DNA of 64,000 nucleotides, taken from Pseudovirgaria hyperparasitica. Taxonomy: Eukaryota; Ascomycota; Dothideomycetes; Acrospermales; Acrospermaceae. Under the pieces are notes generated by a model. It did not search any database. It was not told the DNA's origin and saw only the letters and a program-made list of their open reading frames with translations. Position 1 is the first letter of the stretch; every line of letters starts with the position of its first letter. The stretch covers positions 183,501 through 247,500 of the forward strand of contig NW_022985560.1 of assembly GCF_010093815.1 (NCBI RefSeq), given 5' to 3'. Below, in pieces: positions 1-11,799 of the stretch. The translations under genes were made by a program, and so were the position numbers.

Positions 1-1140
1 CGAGGTGTTGTTGCCCATGATGGCGGCGCGCGAACTGGAGAACGAACAAGACGAGAGGACGAATGAAAGCCTGAGGTTGCAAAGTGTAATTAACGGCTTC
101 AGGTACAGGTACAGTATAATAAGGGTATTATTAAGGTTGAACGCGTGATGCCCGCGGTGTACCGTTACCGTAACCGTAAAAGTACGTAAAACCTACGTAC
201 ACGTAACCGTAACAGCTGGTGCGAGGTGGTGAGGTAAGGGCGAAAAGGCGTCCCGGGTATCGGGGAAGCTCCCAGAGCTGTTTTTGGGGCCAACAGAGCT
301 TCTTTTTGGCGGGGTCGCTGGCTGGTGACGCCGAAAGTTGGGGGTGAGTAGACTGGCGCTGGGGCCTCGTCTAGCCTTCGTGGCGGGCGGGAGTCTGCGG
401 TTTTAGGTTGTGGTTGTTGTTGTTGTTGTTGTTATTACCCGGGCCTGCAAGTGAGAATCAATTCTTCTGTTGCTCCAGTGGACTGAATGTCGGGCACACG
501 ACAGCCCAACGACAGGGCCTCCTCCCATTAGCTGGACCGATCGAGTACAGCTGAATCGTCAACGGTCAGGTTGATCCGCGAGACGAACAGAACAGTAACT
601 ACACAAGAAGGAAGAACCTGGAAGAGAAATGAACAGAAGAGGGTGAGAATGGAGCAGAGAGCCTGGAGATTGACGAGAGTGGGAGAGAGAGTGTGTATAT
701 GAGTGGGTGAGCGAGTGAATGAGTGTATGAGTGAGAACGAGGTCCTGCAGCTGCATATCATTCTTTTTTCTCCTGTTGACAGATGGGAACCGCAGATCTT
801 ACTTATTATCACTCACACTCCACATTCCTTGATTAGTTCTGCCCAGTCCCCATATCTATCACTGCCTGAGCCACTAGCAAGAATCCGTCAATTGAAAGCC
901 CAAACATTGTCCTGCGCGAATTCAACATCAACATCATCATCGTCGTCGTCATTGTCATCATCTCCAGGTCCGCCGGAGTCGTGCCTTTAGGCTCTGTCTG
1001 CTGCTTGCGGTCTGTCCTATGTACGAGACAGGGGCCGCCCATCATCATCCCCACTTCAACTCGCCAACCCATCAAAACACCTCGACCGACCCACCAATTG
1101 ATCATTCATTTCATTCCATAATTACAACCCATCAATCGAC
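1..1140. other. Intergenic region and leader of the first gene
   Basis: No gene is supportable here. It holds a (GTT)7 microsatellite at about 413-433, an inverted repeat (GTACGTA, 5-base loop, TACGTAC) at 182-200 inside a CCGTAA-rich patch, and a (TCATCG)-like trinucleotide tract near 930-962. The last 100 bases before 1141 are C/A/T rich, as in fungal leaders. Confidence 0.6.
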
Positions 1141-1786
1141 ATGGCTGACATCGAAGAAGATACTGGTGCCGCCAGCCTGCCCAATGCCTCTTCTTTACAC
1201 CAATACTTCGCCCTCATCGGTAGCCTCTTCTACTACACTCTCATCCTACCCATCTACAAGCTCCTCCAGCTGCTTGTCTATCTGCTATCGCCCCTCTTCT
1301 ATGCCGTCCAGTTCCTCTTGCTGCCGGTGACATACTTACTGGGCTTTGTACTGAACATTCTTGGCTTTCCGTTTCGCTTGGAGGTTAGGACAAAGATCGA
1401 GGTATGCCCAGGTGCCTGCCTACCATTAGTTTAACCACGGACACGTGATTATGGTCGTGTGCTCACCATCTCTGCAGACCATATACACATATGTCGGTCT
1501 GGCCGTGCTACTTGGTCTCATTGCTGCCATCTCACTGCACGCCATTGTTGCCATGCTCTCGTCCGTACTCGGCTGGGACACACCCTCGTCACCACCATCT
1601 TACGACACCAACCAGAAACCTGCGCTAAGATCTGCTGCGTCGCATAGAGCCTCACGGAGAAGAAAGCATCAGGACTCACTCGAGGACATGGATAGCTCTG
1701 ATGCAGCCAACGCTGTGCGAACGAATACGTCACCCAAATCCAAACGCACAACCTTCTTTTCGCCCCCGGTGTTCAAGGAACTGTAA
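1141..1786 (+). CDS. Small membrane protein of unknown function
   Basis: Two exons, 1141-1401 and 1478-1786, joined in phase 0 across a 76-base intron (GTATGC...TGCAG), give about 189 residues. The first exon is very hydrophobic from about residue 20 to 75 (several Leu/Tyr/Phe-rich helices, with Lys/Pro breaks). The second starts with another clear helix at about 90-115. After that comes a polar Ser/Arg/Asp-rich tail, probably cytosolic. I do not recognise a named family. The layout (clustered N-terminal helices, disordered tail) would suit an ER or endomembrane protein. The stop TAA lies inside a perfect donor-like GTAAGTAT at 1783, and a 55-base intron to 1837 would give a different C-terminus ending at 1904. 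The start ATG opens the hydrophobic frame and follows a C/A-rich leader. Confidence 0.65.
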
Positions 1787-2204
1787 GTATGAAAAGGCAG
1801 AACCGCCCTCGTGCATTACTTCATGTCTTATACCCAGAGTATGTCTATATACCTGTATCAAGCGTGACAGTGATTCCGAGCTTCTTGAACTCAACTCAAC
1901 CTAGTTCATGATACTACTTTTTCGTCCATACCGACAAAGCCTAACATTCCAATTCAATTCGATCCACAGCTCCATCTTGCCTTTGAATCTTTCTTCCTTC
2001 TTTCTGTTCTGTTCGTTTGAAACGTCTGTACTCTGATCCATCTACTCCAGTGCCTGAGAGACCGGGGTATTCGTCCTTCCTATCGAACGCCGTTGTGTGC
2101 CTTGCCTGTTGTTGCATCCAACATCGCCCTTCATAGATCCAGAACTCCTTTTTCACAAATATTGTGCATCTTGTTGCGTTTCAATAAAGCACAGGTAGTC
2201 GTCT
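1787..2204. other. Short convergent intergenic region
   Basis: Between the stop of the plus-strand membrane protein and the stop of the minus-strand seven-helix gene. It holds only the possible alternative 3' exon of the first gene (1838-1904) and otherwise unremarkable sequence. Confidence 0.5.
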
Positions 2205-3599
2205 TTAGCATCGCACCCCTGGCGATCCCACGCTGGTCGTGATGCTAGAGGAGTCTGCAAGTTCTAACGATGGGTTGCGGCCATCCATCTCCATGGGATC
2301 CATAGTGAGCCAGTGCACAATCGATACACCCCATGTTACTGCTTCGCGTTAGTCAATATTCCAAGCAAGGATTCTGCCTGTCAAAACTCTAAACTGCCGG
2401 CCCCATGTTGCCCGTCTGTGCACCAGTACTGTGGGTCTGACAGTCCAAAATGCAAAAGGATGCAGATGCCAATAATTAGCGATACGAACGGAGAAGCCGC
2501 TACTTACTGTCGAGCGTGCATATTGTAAAGCATACCCATCCTAGTTCACGTCCTTGAAACGTGTACAGAACCGTCAAGTTGGCCATGGTAGGAAGCAGCA
2601 CCAGCAACATGCCAAGGAGGGATTTCCACAGCAGTTTCTTGACTCGCTTGAGTAGCGCTGCATTGCTGGGGTGTTCTTGATCGCTATGGCGTTTGCCAAT
2701 GCCCAAGGCCCATGACGCAATAGAAACGGCTTTCGCCACGGCCGACGAAGACGTTACCGAATTTGAGCCCAGTGTCAGTAGGGGGCGTAGAAGGTAAATG
2801 AAAACTGCAGTCAGGGCGACATTGACTGCCACGTCGAACGTGAGCAAGGGGACGCTGACTTTGAGAGGCAACCCAATACGACATTTTCCATCCTCGACTG
2901 AGAGGTCGGCCATGGGCCAAATGAACCCGATGATGGCGATGCCACCAAATCCTACTGCAAGTGACACCATGCCGCCAACCCAAACCCAGTCACGAGTGCG
3001 ATTGCTGTAGGGGCTTCGCAAGATATGGATACGCTCGATTAGAAAGATATACCTGACTAGTATCAGTTGGTCTGTTCGTCGTTCGTATTGGGACACCGCG
3101 ACCATCGCGCACTCACATAAATAGTTTGCTAGCCATGTAGAACACCAAACAGACGAAGATCGCAGCTTGACACACTGCCGGTGTTGATAGGCCTAACCCA
3201 ATCTCGACGACCGCGGCGGCGAACACGAAAAAGATCCCCATGACATACATCAACACGACTGAAGCCCGCACGACGTTGATCATGAGTATGTTGTTGAGCT
3301 TGAGCTGGCGCGCGCGACATCCTTGTCGCGATTAGTTCCAAGTTCGAAAAAATGCAATTTCCAAACATACCTAGCATAGTAGCAAGCCCCATGAGACAAC
3401 ACATAGAAACGACCGTATATATAGTGCGAGCTTCTGTGGATTCTCCATAAGTGACATCTGACTGTCGGAAACTTGGATATCCGTGGCTCTCGCGAGTGCC
3501 CGTGCCATTGGCGTAGTTCAGAGTCGCAGTCTCTCTCGGATAGGGACTGCTCGCGAGATTATCGAGTACAATAGCAGAGAGCGAGTTGATTGGGCTCAT
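2205..3599 (-). CDS. Seven-helix integral membrane protein, conserved in ascomycetes, uncharacterised
   Basis: Four exons on the minus strand: 3371-3599, 3117-3321, 2508-3052 and 2205-2338, together about 370 residues. Introns are 49, 64 and 169 bases, with donors GTATGT, GTGAGT and GTAAGT. Branch sites CTAAT and GACTAAC are visible in the first and last. Frame is kept at every junction. The product has a polar N-terminus with an N-x-T sequon, then about seven hydrophobic helices. Recognisable blocks are YIFLIERIHILR after helix 3, a CRIGLPLK loop, and a last helix rebuilt across intron 3 reading TLDITWGVSIVHWLT. I recall this pattern from a widespread but unnamed ascomycete membrane protein family. 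The topology resembles a GPCR but no ligand or G-protein motif is evident. Start 3599 is the first ATG; a GTG lies just upstream in frame. Confidence 0.75.
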
Positions 3600-5158
3600 G
3601 TTGTGGTCCAGCTGGGGAATCACAGGTACAATAGGTACAATAGCGAGGACTGGTGTCAGCTTGACAGAGATATGATCATATTAAGCTCGAAAACAAAGAT
3701 GCAAGAACCGTTGTCGTATGGGCACGTGGTTTATGAGCGATAATCAGGTAAGTGAATCAAGGGGGTCGGATGTTTATCCTAAGTCAGTGAAGTTAAGTTA
3801 GATGTCCTTGGGGCTGGAAACTGTTCTTGAAGTCCTTGTTTGGTCGAGCTGAACTGTTTCGCCTCTCGTGGTGAACAGGGAGAGGGTAAGCTTTGGTCCG
3901 GAAGCCATTACTACATCGATTCTCGTGATTTCCAGGCTATTGTAATCTAATGCGGGCATGTATTTGCTAGGAAGGTTACTGTGGCCCAGTGAGTGTAGTC
4001 ATGGCACTGCTTTCAGGTAGTTGAGGCGTAGATGTGGAAGAGATTGAAAGAAAAACGCCAAAATCTGCACGCGTTTCCAGGTCTGGAAAAGTGTGTACTC
4101 CCCAGATGGGTATACCTTGAGCATGCGATAGGTGATGACTGGTTCGTGAAATATTGTGGACATGTTTTGCACGACCACACCGACGAAATGATCCCAGTAT
4201 GAACCTCACGATCCAATCCTTCGAAAGGAGAAAGGATGGCAATCGACGGCCACCGCACTCATCTTAGGAGAGACCGCCGTTCCCATGCTGTTCAAAGACT
4301 TTTCACGGACTAGGGCTTGGCGCAACGCTACCACGTGCGTGTAACATATACCGGTTCAAATCAACGCGTCTTGCGGATGGTATATACCGTTCCGTCGATG
4401 TAGAGACATCAAGTCCCCACATGCAAGGGAAACCATTTCTGCCAGGTTCATTTGATGAGTGGCCTTTGACGCTGATTCTGTCTCTAAGAGGGAGCGGTTT
4501 GTGGATTTTGACGATATGCAAGACGAATAATCTGACAAAAGCTTCAACGAAAACAGGAAAGCGGTGTCGACGTGACACCAAGGCGGGAATCCTCGTGACT
4601 GCTCTTACAGACCAGACCGCGATTAATTTCACATCAGTGCGAGGCTCTCCAATACTGACTCTGAACCGAATGGCAGATATCAAGCGGCGAGGGCTGCAGC
4701 TGTATTGAGAGGGAGTTAAGATTGGAGGCTCACTGCTTTGGTGCTGCGTCTGTGTACCAAAGTCAGGCCGTCCTCAATGGAAAGGACTACTCAAGCAAGG
4801 GATGACCGGGAGACCAAAGTTAGGGTATAGAACACGAGCGGTGCAGATGAAGATATTAGAGTGGAGTATGGAAGTGAAAATCCATACAGGACCGTGTGTT
4901 GGAGGATGATTGCCTCGTTCCCGCCATCCATTGGAACGTCACCGACGGTGACAGGCGAGATGGATGACTAAAGGCACAAACGGCTTGGCAACACTGTGAC
5001 CGGATAAGGTTGGCAACACCGGCTCCGGGTGGCAAAGTCCAGCCGAGAAGCATACCACTCATTATCATTCCACGACGGCTCCGAAACCGACCATACCTTG
5101 CGTATACCTACGTCAAACCTCTCTTCCTGCGACTACCTCCTTACGAAATACCTGAACA
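3600..5158. other. Divergent intergenic region upstream of the seven-helix gene and Kin17
   Basis: About 1.56 kb with only short overlapping open frames on both strands (for example 4303-4683 minus and 4421-4708 plus) that match nothing I know and have no leader or splice logic. Near the Kin17 start the box TTGGCAACAC occurs twice (about 4985 and 5010), followed by GGTGGCAAA at 5028-5036. Confidence 0.5.
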
Positions 5159-6154
5159 ATGCCGCGCGCAGAGGTTGGCAGTTTGAAACACTTGAACAAC
5201 AAGCTAAAGTCCAAAGGCCTCCAGAGATTGCGATGGTATTGCCAGGTTTGCGAAAAGCAATGCCGAGATGAGAACGGCTTCAAATGTCACACCCAGAGCG
5301 AGTCGCATGTGCGCAACATGCAGCTTGTCGGGGAAAACGCGCACAAGTTCATCAACGACTTCTCGAACCAGTTCAAGAGTGACTTTCTACAACTGCTCCG
5401 CACATCACATGGCGAAAAGGCAGTCCACATCAACCATTTCTACCAGACCTACATCTCGAACAAAGAACACGTACATATGAACTCAACGAAATGGCCGTCC
5501 CTAACAGAATTTGCGAAGTACTTAGGCCGCGAAGCAATATGCAGGGTCACCGAGGATGAGAAGGGCTTATACATTGCATGGATAGACTCAAGCCCGGAAG
5601 CTATGCGCCGACAAGCAGCTCTGAGGAAGAAAGAGCGACAAGATCGCGGAGACGAAGAGCGAGAGCAAAGAATGATTGAGGATCAGGTGAAGAAAGCGCA
5701 GAAAGACGCTGAAGCCAAGGCAAAAGCACCTCCAGAGGAGGAGGCCAGAGCATTGCAACGCGTCGACGGGGAGAAGATTTCACTCAATTTCGATTTGAAG
5801 TCGGCTGTGGCATCGAAACCACCAACACCTCCGTCCACAGCAGACACATTATCAGAAATAAGTTTGGCAGCAGTTGAAAACATAAAGGATGGTGTTCCAC
5901 AGGTCCTTACGCCACCAGCAGAAGATAACTCAGTTCCCGATGCGCCTATCAAGATAACACTGAGTGCGAGTAGCACAAAACCTAAGAATGTATTTGCGCA
6001 CAAAAAGAGTGTATTTGCTGGGAAGAAAGTAACGGTGAAGGAACAACCGAAGAAGATGAGCGAAGCAGAGCGCATAATGCGGGAGGAACTCGAAGCGAAG
6101 CGCAAGCGGGAAGAAGCCTCAGCCGACAGAGGACCAAAGAGAATGAAGATGTGA
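5159..6154 (+). CDS. Kin17-family C2H2 zinc-finger protein (RTS2-like)
   Basis: A single exon of 331 residues. Kin17 proteins are nuclear nucleic-acid-binding factors tied to DNA replication and repair, and in yeast Rts2 is the relative. The N-terminus starts with the family's basic stretch, then a C2H2 finger with C28, C31, H44 and H50 (WYCQVCEKQC...HTQSESH). The conserved Kin17 winged-helix region follows at about residues 52-160 (NQFKSDFLQLLRTSHG, the FYQTYISNKEH block, WPSLTEFAKYLGREA). The rest is an Arg/Glu/Lys-rich helical segment (about 160-205), a low-complexity linker and a basic C-terminus ending GPKRMKM, a likely nuclear signal. The C-terminal KOW/SH3-like part of metazoan Kin17 seems absent, as usual in fungi. 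No intron is needed; the first in-frame ATG fits the family start. Confidence 0.93.
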   Translation: MPRAEVGSLKHLNNKLKSKGLQRLRWYCQVCEKQCRDENGFKCHTQSESHVRNMQLVGENAHKFINDFSNQFKSDFLQLLRTSHGEKAVHINHFYQTYISNKEHVHMNSTKWPSLTEFAKYLGREAICRVTEDEKGLYIAWIDSSPEAMRRQAALRKKERQDRGDEEREQRMIEDQVKKAQKDAEAKAKAPPEEEARALQRVDGEKISLNFDLKSAVASKPPTPPSTADTLSEISLAAVENIKDGVPQVLTPPAEDNSVPDAPIKITLSASSTKPKNVFAHKKSVFAGKKVTVKEQPKKMSEAERIMREELEAKRKREEASADRGPKRMKM

Positions 6155-7685
6155 AGAGTATGCGCGGTCGTCATTGTGCACGTTGATGATGCTGCAGCAT
6201 GAGTGTAATGAGGCGGCTTGGGCATCAAAGGTACGGCAGGATTTGCAGCATTTACACCAGACTGGATGTCATGATGGAGTTTGTGTGTCGTCACGTCTGG
6301 CGTATCGCGTGTATTGCGGGGATCTTCAACATGGACAAATCCAATATCGATCTATAGCAATTTCCGGGCCGGGCTTTCGTGAGCAGTCCATGCAGGCTAC
6401 ACCAGATCTGGTAAAATGCAGGCGAGCTTGGCGCTGCACGAAAATGCTCGCAGGCCATCCATTAAAGGTTATGAAGCAAGGCAGACCTGCAGACGGTCCT
6501 AAGTAATACTACGACGACGGCATGTGGAAGACAAACAGCCCTGGAGATACAGGTGACAGGCTTGGCAGGTAGAGGGATAGGAACCTTGGGAACGGAGCGG
6601 GCGGCGGTGGGTGACGACGGCACATGAAGATGTATTAGGTGTTTGTCCGTTCAACAGAGCGGGTCCTCTCGTCCGATGACCACAGCGCCCAAAGATAACA
6701 ACACGATAAGTAGCCATAGCCTCTTAGCCATATCATGAAGCCGTAACAAAACGGCTGTGTACAGTGCGTGTGTAAGAGGAATGAAGGGACCGAAATAGTA
6801 GCTAAATCCACTGTTGCAAAGTTGACTGTTGCGCCAACACACCAACACACCAACACGCGGCGCAGTGCTTGAAGCTGACTGGATCTGGGCGCCACCTAGA
6901 AGCGACGATCTGGCACTGGGAGTGCGTGGCTGTATACTAAGTAAAGGTTACAGTAGGCTGGTGGGCAAAAAGGGGGGGGTTTTGGCATTCGTTTCAGCAC
7001 AAGGTTCTACAGTAATTAGGGAGACCAAGCAGCCATTTTCGCGTCTCTGAGGCTTGGGGGGGCTGCTTAATAGATGGCAGATGCTAGGTGCTAGGTGCTA
7101 GGTGGGGCTGCTACTGGCGGGCTGATACTGCTACTGGGGGGCTCCATACATGCTACAGTACAGTATCTTGGCCCGTCGGGTTAAGTCGTCGAAGCGCAGC
7201 CAAAAGGGAATGGATGGCTTCTAGGTTCTTTTTTGGGGGGGTGCAGGTGGCAGGTGGTGGGGTGGGGCGCCCAGCAAACAGCAACAAGCAGCAAAACAGT
7301 GCAGGGTCCTTGTCCTTCCACGCACGCTAAACGTCCCGCCATCTCCTCCGCCGCGAAGCACAGCCCTCCTGGCCTCATCACATATTCATCTTTCCAATCG
7401 CTTTCTCCTAATCTCCCCTGGAACCGCTAACCAAAACGCTCCTTCGCAAGCCTTCTTCACCACAACGTCGCTCCTTACTCTTAAACCTTTCCTCATTTCC
7501 ACTCTCTTTGTCTACACAATACTGTTACCCCCCCATATATTGTCTTATAATCCCCGTATATGGCTTAATACTTGCTCTTCTATTCTTCTAGTCGCCGTCG
7601 CGACCTCTCTCTCTCCTCGCTTCCATCTCGACACTCATCCTCCCGACCTCAAAAACATCCTTGTCCTCCTCGTACTACAGTCAAG
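6155..7685. other. Intergenic region with simple repeats and a long pyrimidine-rich leader
   Basis: No gene is supportable. It carries three tandem CCAACACA units at 6834-6857, three TGCTAGG units at 7082-7102, several G runs (near 6970 and 7235), and a C/T-rich stretch from about 7320 to 7680. The last is typical of the leader and core promoter of a well-expressed fungal gene, here the GT32 gene. Confidence 0.55.
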
Positions 7686-8838
7686 ATGCGGAAAGGCGTA
7701 CTCATCTTCCTCCTGGTCCAGGTTCTCGTCATAGGAATGCTGGTCCGCAGCGTATGGACATTATTAGAGCTTCTTGTTATCGATGGCTCGAGAGATCAAA
7801 TCTCCCGTGCTGAACTACCCGCTCCAAACTCTGGCGCCATTCAAGAACGACCGCAGCTGATACCAAAAATTATTCACCAAACCTACGTCAACACAAGTAT
7901 TCCTGAGAACTGGAAGGAAGCTCAGCAAAGTTGCTTGGATCTTCACGAGGACTATGAATATCGAGTGCGCCTGCGTATGTCCTTCATCAGAAATATTTTA
8001 GCTAACCAAACCACAGCTTTGGACCGATAAGAAGGCTCGCGAGTTCATTGCCGCAGAGTACGTTCGGCCAATCTCAATTCACAATGAGAACAATTGTTGA
8101 CACTGTTCAGGTATCCTTGGTTCCTCGAGACTTACGACGGCTATGAACATCCCATCATGCGAGCAGACTCAATTCGATACTTTGTTCTAGCCCACTTCGG
8201 TGGCATCTACATCGACTTGGATGATGTTAGTACACAATCACAATCACATTCACGGCATCCTCCGAGCTAACAGAATACAGGGTTGCAACCGTCGTCTTGA
8301 CCCTCTCCTCGCGTATCCCGCATGGGTACGGCGCACTGCTCCCACGGGTATTTCCAACGATGTAATGGGTGCCGTGCCACGCCATCCTTTCTTTCTTCGA
8401 GTCATTGATTCGCTGCCCGAATACAATCGCAATTGGGTCCTTCCGTACATCAGTATCATGGCATCCACTGGGCCTCTGTTCCTATCTCTGATTTGGAGGC
8501 ACTATGACCGTGAAGGGCCAGTTGGCGTTGACAGGGTCCGCATACTCTTCCCGGATGAATACAACAATCACCCATGGAGTTTCTTTACGCACCACATTGG
8601 CAACAGTTGGCATGGCAAGGACGTCCAATTGATCTTCTGGATGGCTCGTCACTGGGTCATGCTCACTGTAATTGGCTTCATTGTGGGTTTCTCCGTCATC
8701 GGTTGCATGTACTGGACCTATGGTCGCTTCTCGGCCACACCCCGATATCGCATTCGCGGTTGGCGATACCGTGTCGCTCCGTGGTCACGACTAGAGAAAA
8801 AAGGTGACTACGAGCGCTCAGATCGCCACGAGGTGTGA
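7686..8838 (+). CDS. GT32 mannosyltransferase, SUR1/CSH1-like (inositol phosphoceramide mannosylation)
   Basis: Four exons: 7686-7964, 8017-8057, 8111-8225 and 8281-8838, giving 330 residues. Introns are 52, 53 and 55 bases and keep frame. Family GT32 enzymes of the SUR1/CSG1 type add mannose from GDP-mannose to inositol phosphorylceramide in the Golgi lumen. Seen here: an N-terminal signal anchor at about residues 5-26, the IPKIIHQTY motif, LWTDKKAREF, the DxD-bearing block FGGIYIDLDDG at about 136-146 (rebuilt across intron 3), and a second membrane helix near 283-305. A basic cytosolic tail follows. The two-helix layout favours the SUR1 group over OCH1. Intron 1 uses a weak GTGCGC donor. 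The better-looking GTATGT at 7975 would shift the frame into a stop. Confidence 0.9.
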
Positions 8839-9884
8839 GTCACCTCACAGGTCATAACGATTTGACGACGTCCGAAACCCCTACCCCCCAAAAATAAATC
8901 ATGATTGTGCATTATCCGGCGTTTCTAAGGTTACCAGCATCCAAGGAGTTCCATATGAACAAAATTAACGATTGTAATCACCGAGGACACCGTACATTCG
9001 CGTTCAATTCTTGTACAGATACAGGGTTTCACATGAGCAGGTTTTGACAGATTCTGCATTGTGGTGGCTTGTTGGATTAGACATCTATTCAGGTCATCAC
9101 AAGAGCAAACACGTCATGTCTATAGCTCCTGTACACACAAAGCACAGCTTATTGTTATCATCAAGCGACAGGAAAACGTGACGTAGATAGAGAGGAACAC
9201 TATTTTAATCTATTCTGGCGAGCTGGCTCCGGACCAACCGAAATCGTTCATATAGGAAATGAAGAAATCAACATTCTATAGTAGTGGCGCCACCAAATTA
9301 ATGAAATGAAGCTGAACATGAAGTCCGCAAATCCTTGGCAATAAAACTTCTAGTATAACAAGCTACCCAAAACCAATAACAGTAATCTGATCTGATCAAC
9401 ACGATCACGGAATACCGACCAGGTTGCCTAATGCTGCCAATAAACTGTTCTGCCACATGCGTCCTCATCACATAGATATATATACAGGATAGGTATGTAT
9501 GCAGGACCGATTTGTCCAGGATGCTACTAGGCAAGAATAGTATCAACATGCCTTGTTTCCGAAATGGTATATCCCGTAGAGATGAAAAATACAAGCAGAT
9601 AACCATCCTCCAACACCCAACATACGCCGAAACAAAAAGAGGAGAAGAAAAAAAAACGCCTTTCCAATGCTGACATAGCCAAATCAGGACACTATGCTTT
9701 TTTCCTCGAACACAAGAGCCTCAGTACCTCTGACGCAGGCATACACCTACCTGTCAAACGCCACGCTAGAAATAATCAAGATACACGCACGCGGCTCTAG
9801 CCAAGAATATAACCCCAGCCAATTGGCTGTTGGGATCATCTGAGACTTCCAGACCCACTGAGGAACCGAGACACGACAGTCCCA
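8839..9884. other. Convergent intergenic region
   Basis: About 1 kb between the stops of the GT32 and Cut12-type genes. It is A/T-richer than the flanking coding sequence. Nothing beyond short meaningless open frames (for example 9298-9606 minus). It probably contains both 3' UTRs. Confidence 0.55.
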
Positions 9885-11799
9885 TCATGCGCCACCGCCG
9901 GCACTCATCATCCTTCTTGCCGCAACCCTCTCCCGGGCCTTCGCCGCTCGGTCCTTGTCCATCAGACTATTGGTGCGCCGACCATCATTGAAGGGGCTAT
10001 GCTGATGCGACTGCGGTTCTGCGGCTGATTGTCTCCGCGTATGCTGTTGAGCTGGAACGTGTGCAAGATGGTGGGCAGAGTGACCGCGTAAGTGCATCGG
10101 AACAGGTCCTGTCGCGGCTCCAGGCGGGCCAGTCGAACCGGGGCGCTTTGGGACGGAGATCAAGTCCGACGCGTCGACCGGGGCTGTAGCGGGTCGGCGA
10201 TATTCACGACGGCTCGGACGATATTCCCGGTGGTGATCATGACGGTTGCTCGGTTGGTGCTCGCATGGTGGAGTTAGGGACATCTGTGAGGCGGACGCGA
10301 GCGCGGCTCGTGCTTTAGCCCCCATGCTTACGCCAATGCTGCCATTTATGTTTCCTAGGGTTGCTTGTGAGCCAGATCTTTGCTCAGACGGCTTGTGTAC
10401 TGGCGGGGGAAGGGTGAGTTTGTCAAGTTTGCTTGGTGAGATATAGAGATCTTGCACCCAAGGGTCAGGAGAGGAACGCACTTCCGTTGGGGGTTTGGGT
10501 GGTGCAGGTGTGGAGCTTGTGTTGACATCATCTTTGCTTGGTGGATGGTTGTTCTCTTTCGTCAAAGTGTTCGAGTGGAGCTCATGGAGAGGCGGGCGGT
10601 CTGGTAGTACGGACGTTTCTGTTGGTGCATAGGACGTGTTTTTACGAGTACTACCACTTAAAGGTCTAGCAGACTTGCTCCTGCGTCGTCCGCGGGCTGG
10701 TGATTGGGCGGATATGCGAGGCATACCATTCTGCATCTTCATTGCCTGGTCTTCGGAGATTATAGACTCGTCTTGTTTACGGCCCTTGCTCTTGATAGGC
10801 TTCACGCCCAAGCTTAGGAGCTGATGTTTGAGAGCGACCACTTCTCGATTCACTCGTAGGTTTTCCTGCGTCACGCGCCGTATCTGATCGTGATAGTCCC
10901 TGTTCTGCATCTCGAGTGCGTGGTTACGAGATGCAAGTTTCTTGCGCTCTTGATCCATGGCCACCCCAAGCTCTGTCACCTCCTGATCCTTCTTGGCCGC
11001 ATAGTTCTTTGCCAGTTTCGCCTTATTGACCAGTCTCTTCATTTCGCGCGTACTGTTCTCAGAGTATGTGAGATACTGTTGCTTCCAGTACTTCCCTGAT
11101 TCTGATCTCGGTTCTGACAAATCCAATGTGATATCCAAGTCGTCCCTTGCCCAGGATTTAGTAACCGCGTCATTCGCAGAACTGGTCTTCCTACTCGTCT
11201 TAGGTTGAGATTCCTCCTTTGGCTTGATGGTTTCGCGAGCATCGTACAAAGCCTCTGCTAGCTTGCTGCTGCGGGATTTTGTATCGCCAACTGAGGCCAT
11301 TCGTGGTGTCCACGGACTTGGGAACTTGCCGGGAAAATTTGCCGGAAGACCACTCCGTCCAATGGCCGGCTCCTTTCCTTCATTGTCCACGACTTGCGTG
11401 CCAAATGAAACAGTCTTTCGTCCTTTCGAGGTGGTGCCAGGTGTCATAAGAATGCCACTAGGCTTCCCGGAAGGCTGGGCTATGTTCTGGTCTACATCCA
11501 TAGCAGCACCTTCAATCTGTATATATGGAGCTGTCTTTTCCGTAGGTACTTTCTTTTCAACTAGCTTCTGTTCTTTGCCGGGCACGGACTTGATCTCGTG
11601 GTCTGGATGAGGTGTGCCGAAGAGAGCCTGTTTGAAAGCTCGGACGGGGAAGACGTGTGCAGGAGTCTCCGGTGGCTCAATGAAGGTAGTATCTAGGTAG
11701 GAATAGGTTCAGCTGGTGATCCAGTACGGACAGGTATCACATACCTTGTAGGTCTTCTGCTACATTGGTGATTCGGGGTCCACTAATCCATGAAAACAT
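9885..11799 (-). CDS. Spindle pole body-associated protein with a Cut12 domain
   Basis: Two exons, 11745-11799 and 9885-11692, separated by a 52-base intron (GTATGT...CTAG), give 620 residues. The tiny first exon encodes MFSWISGPRITNVAEDLQ and runs on into DTTFIEPPETPAHVFPVRAF and FKQALFGTP, the conserved N-terminus of fungal Cut12-domain proteins. The Cut12 region continues through a charged coiled coil at about residues 215-330 (WKQQYLTYSENSTREMKRL, KAKLAKNYAAKKDQEV). The C-terminal half is low-complexity, rich in Pro, Ser, His and Arg, and probably disordered. In fission yeast Cut12 links the spindle pole body to mitotic entry through Plo1 polo kinase. Orthology of function is inferred from the domain only. 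It lies head to head with GCN2, with 644 bases between the start codons. Confidence 0.9.

Noticed and set aside
4303-4708. Overlapping open frames on both strands upstream of Kin17
   Set aside because: Neither has a recognisable family or start context, and their mutual overlap suggests chance.
5028-5036. Exact GGTGGCAAA, the yeast proteasome control element
   Set aside because: It lies upstream of Kin17, not of the proteasome gene in this window. A 9-base match in 64 kb is weak evidence, and use of this element in filamentous fungi is uncertain.
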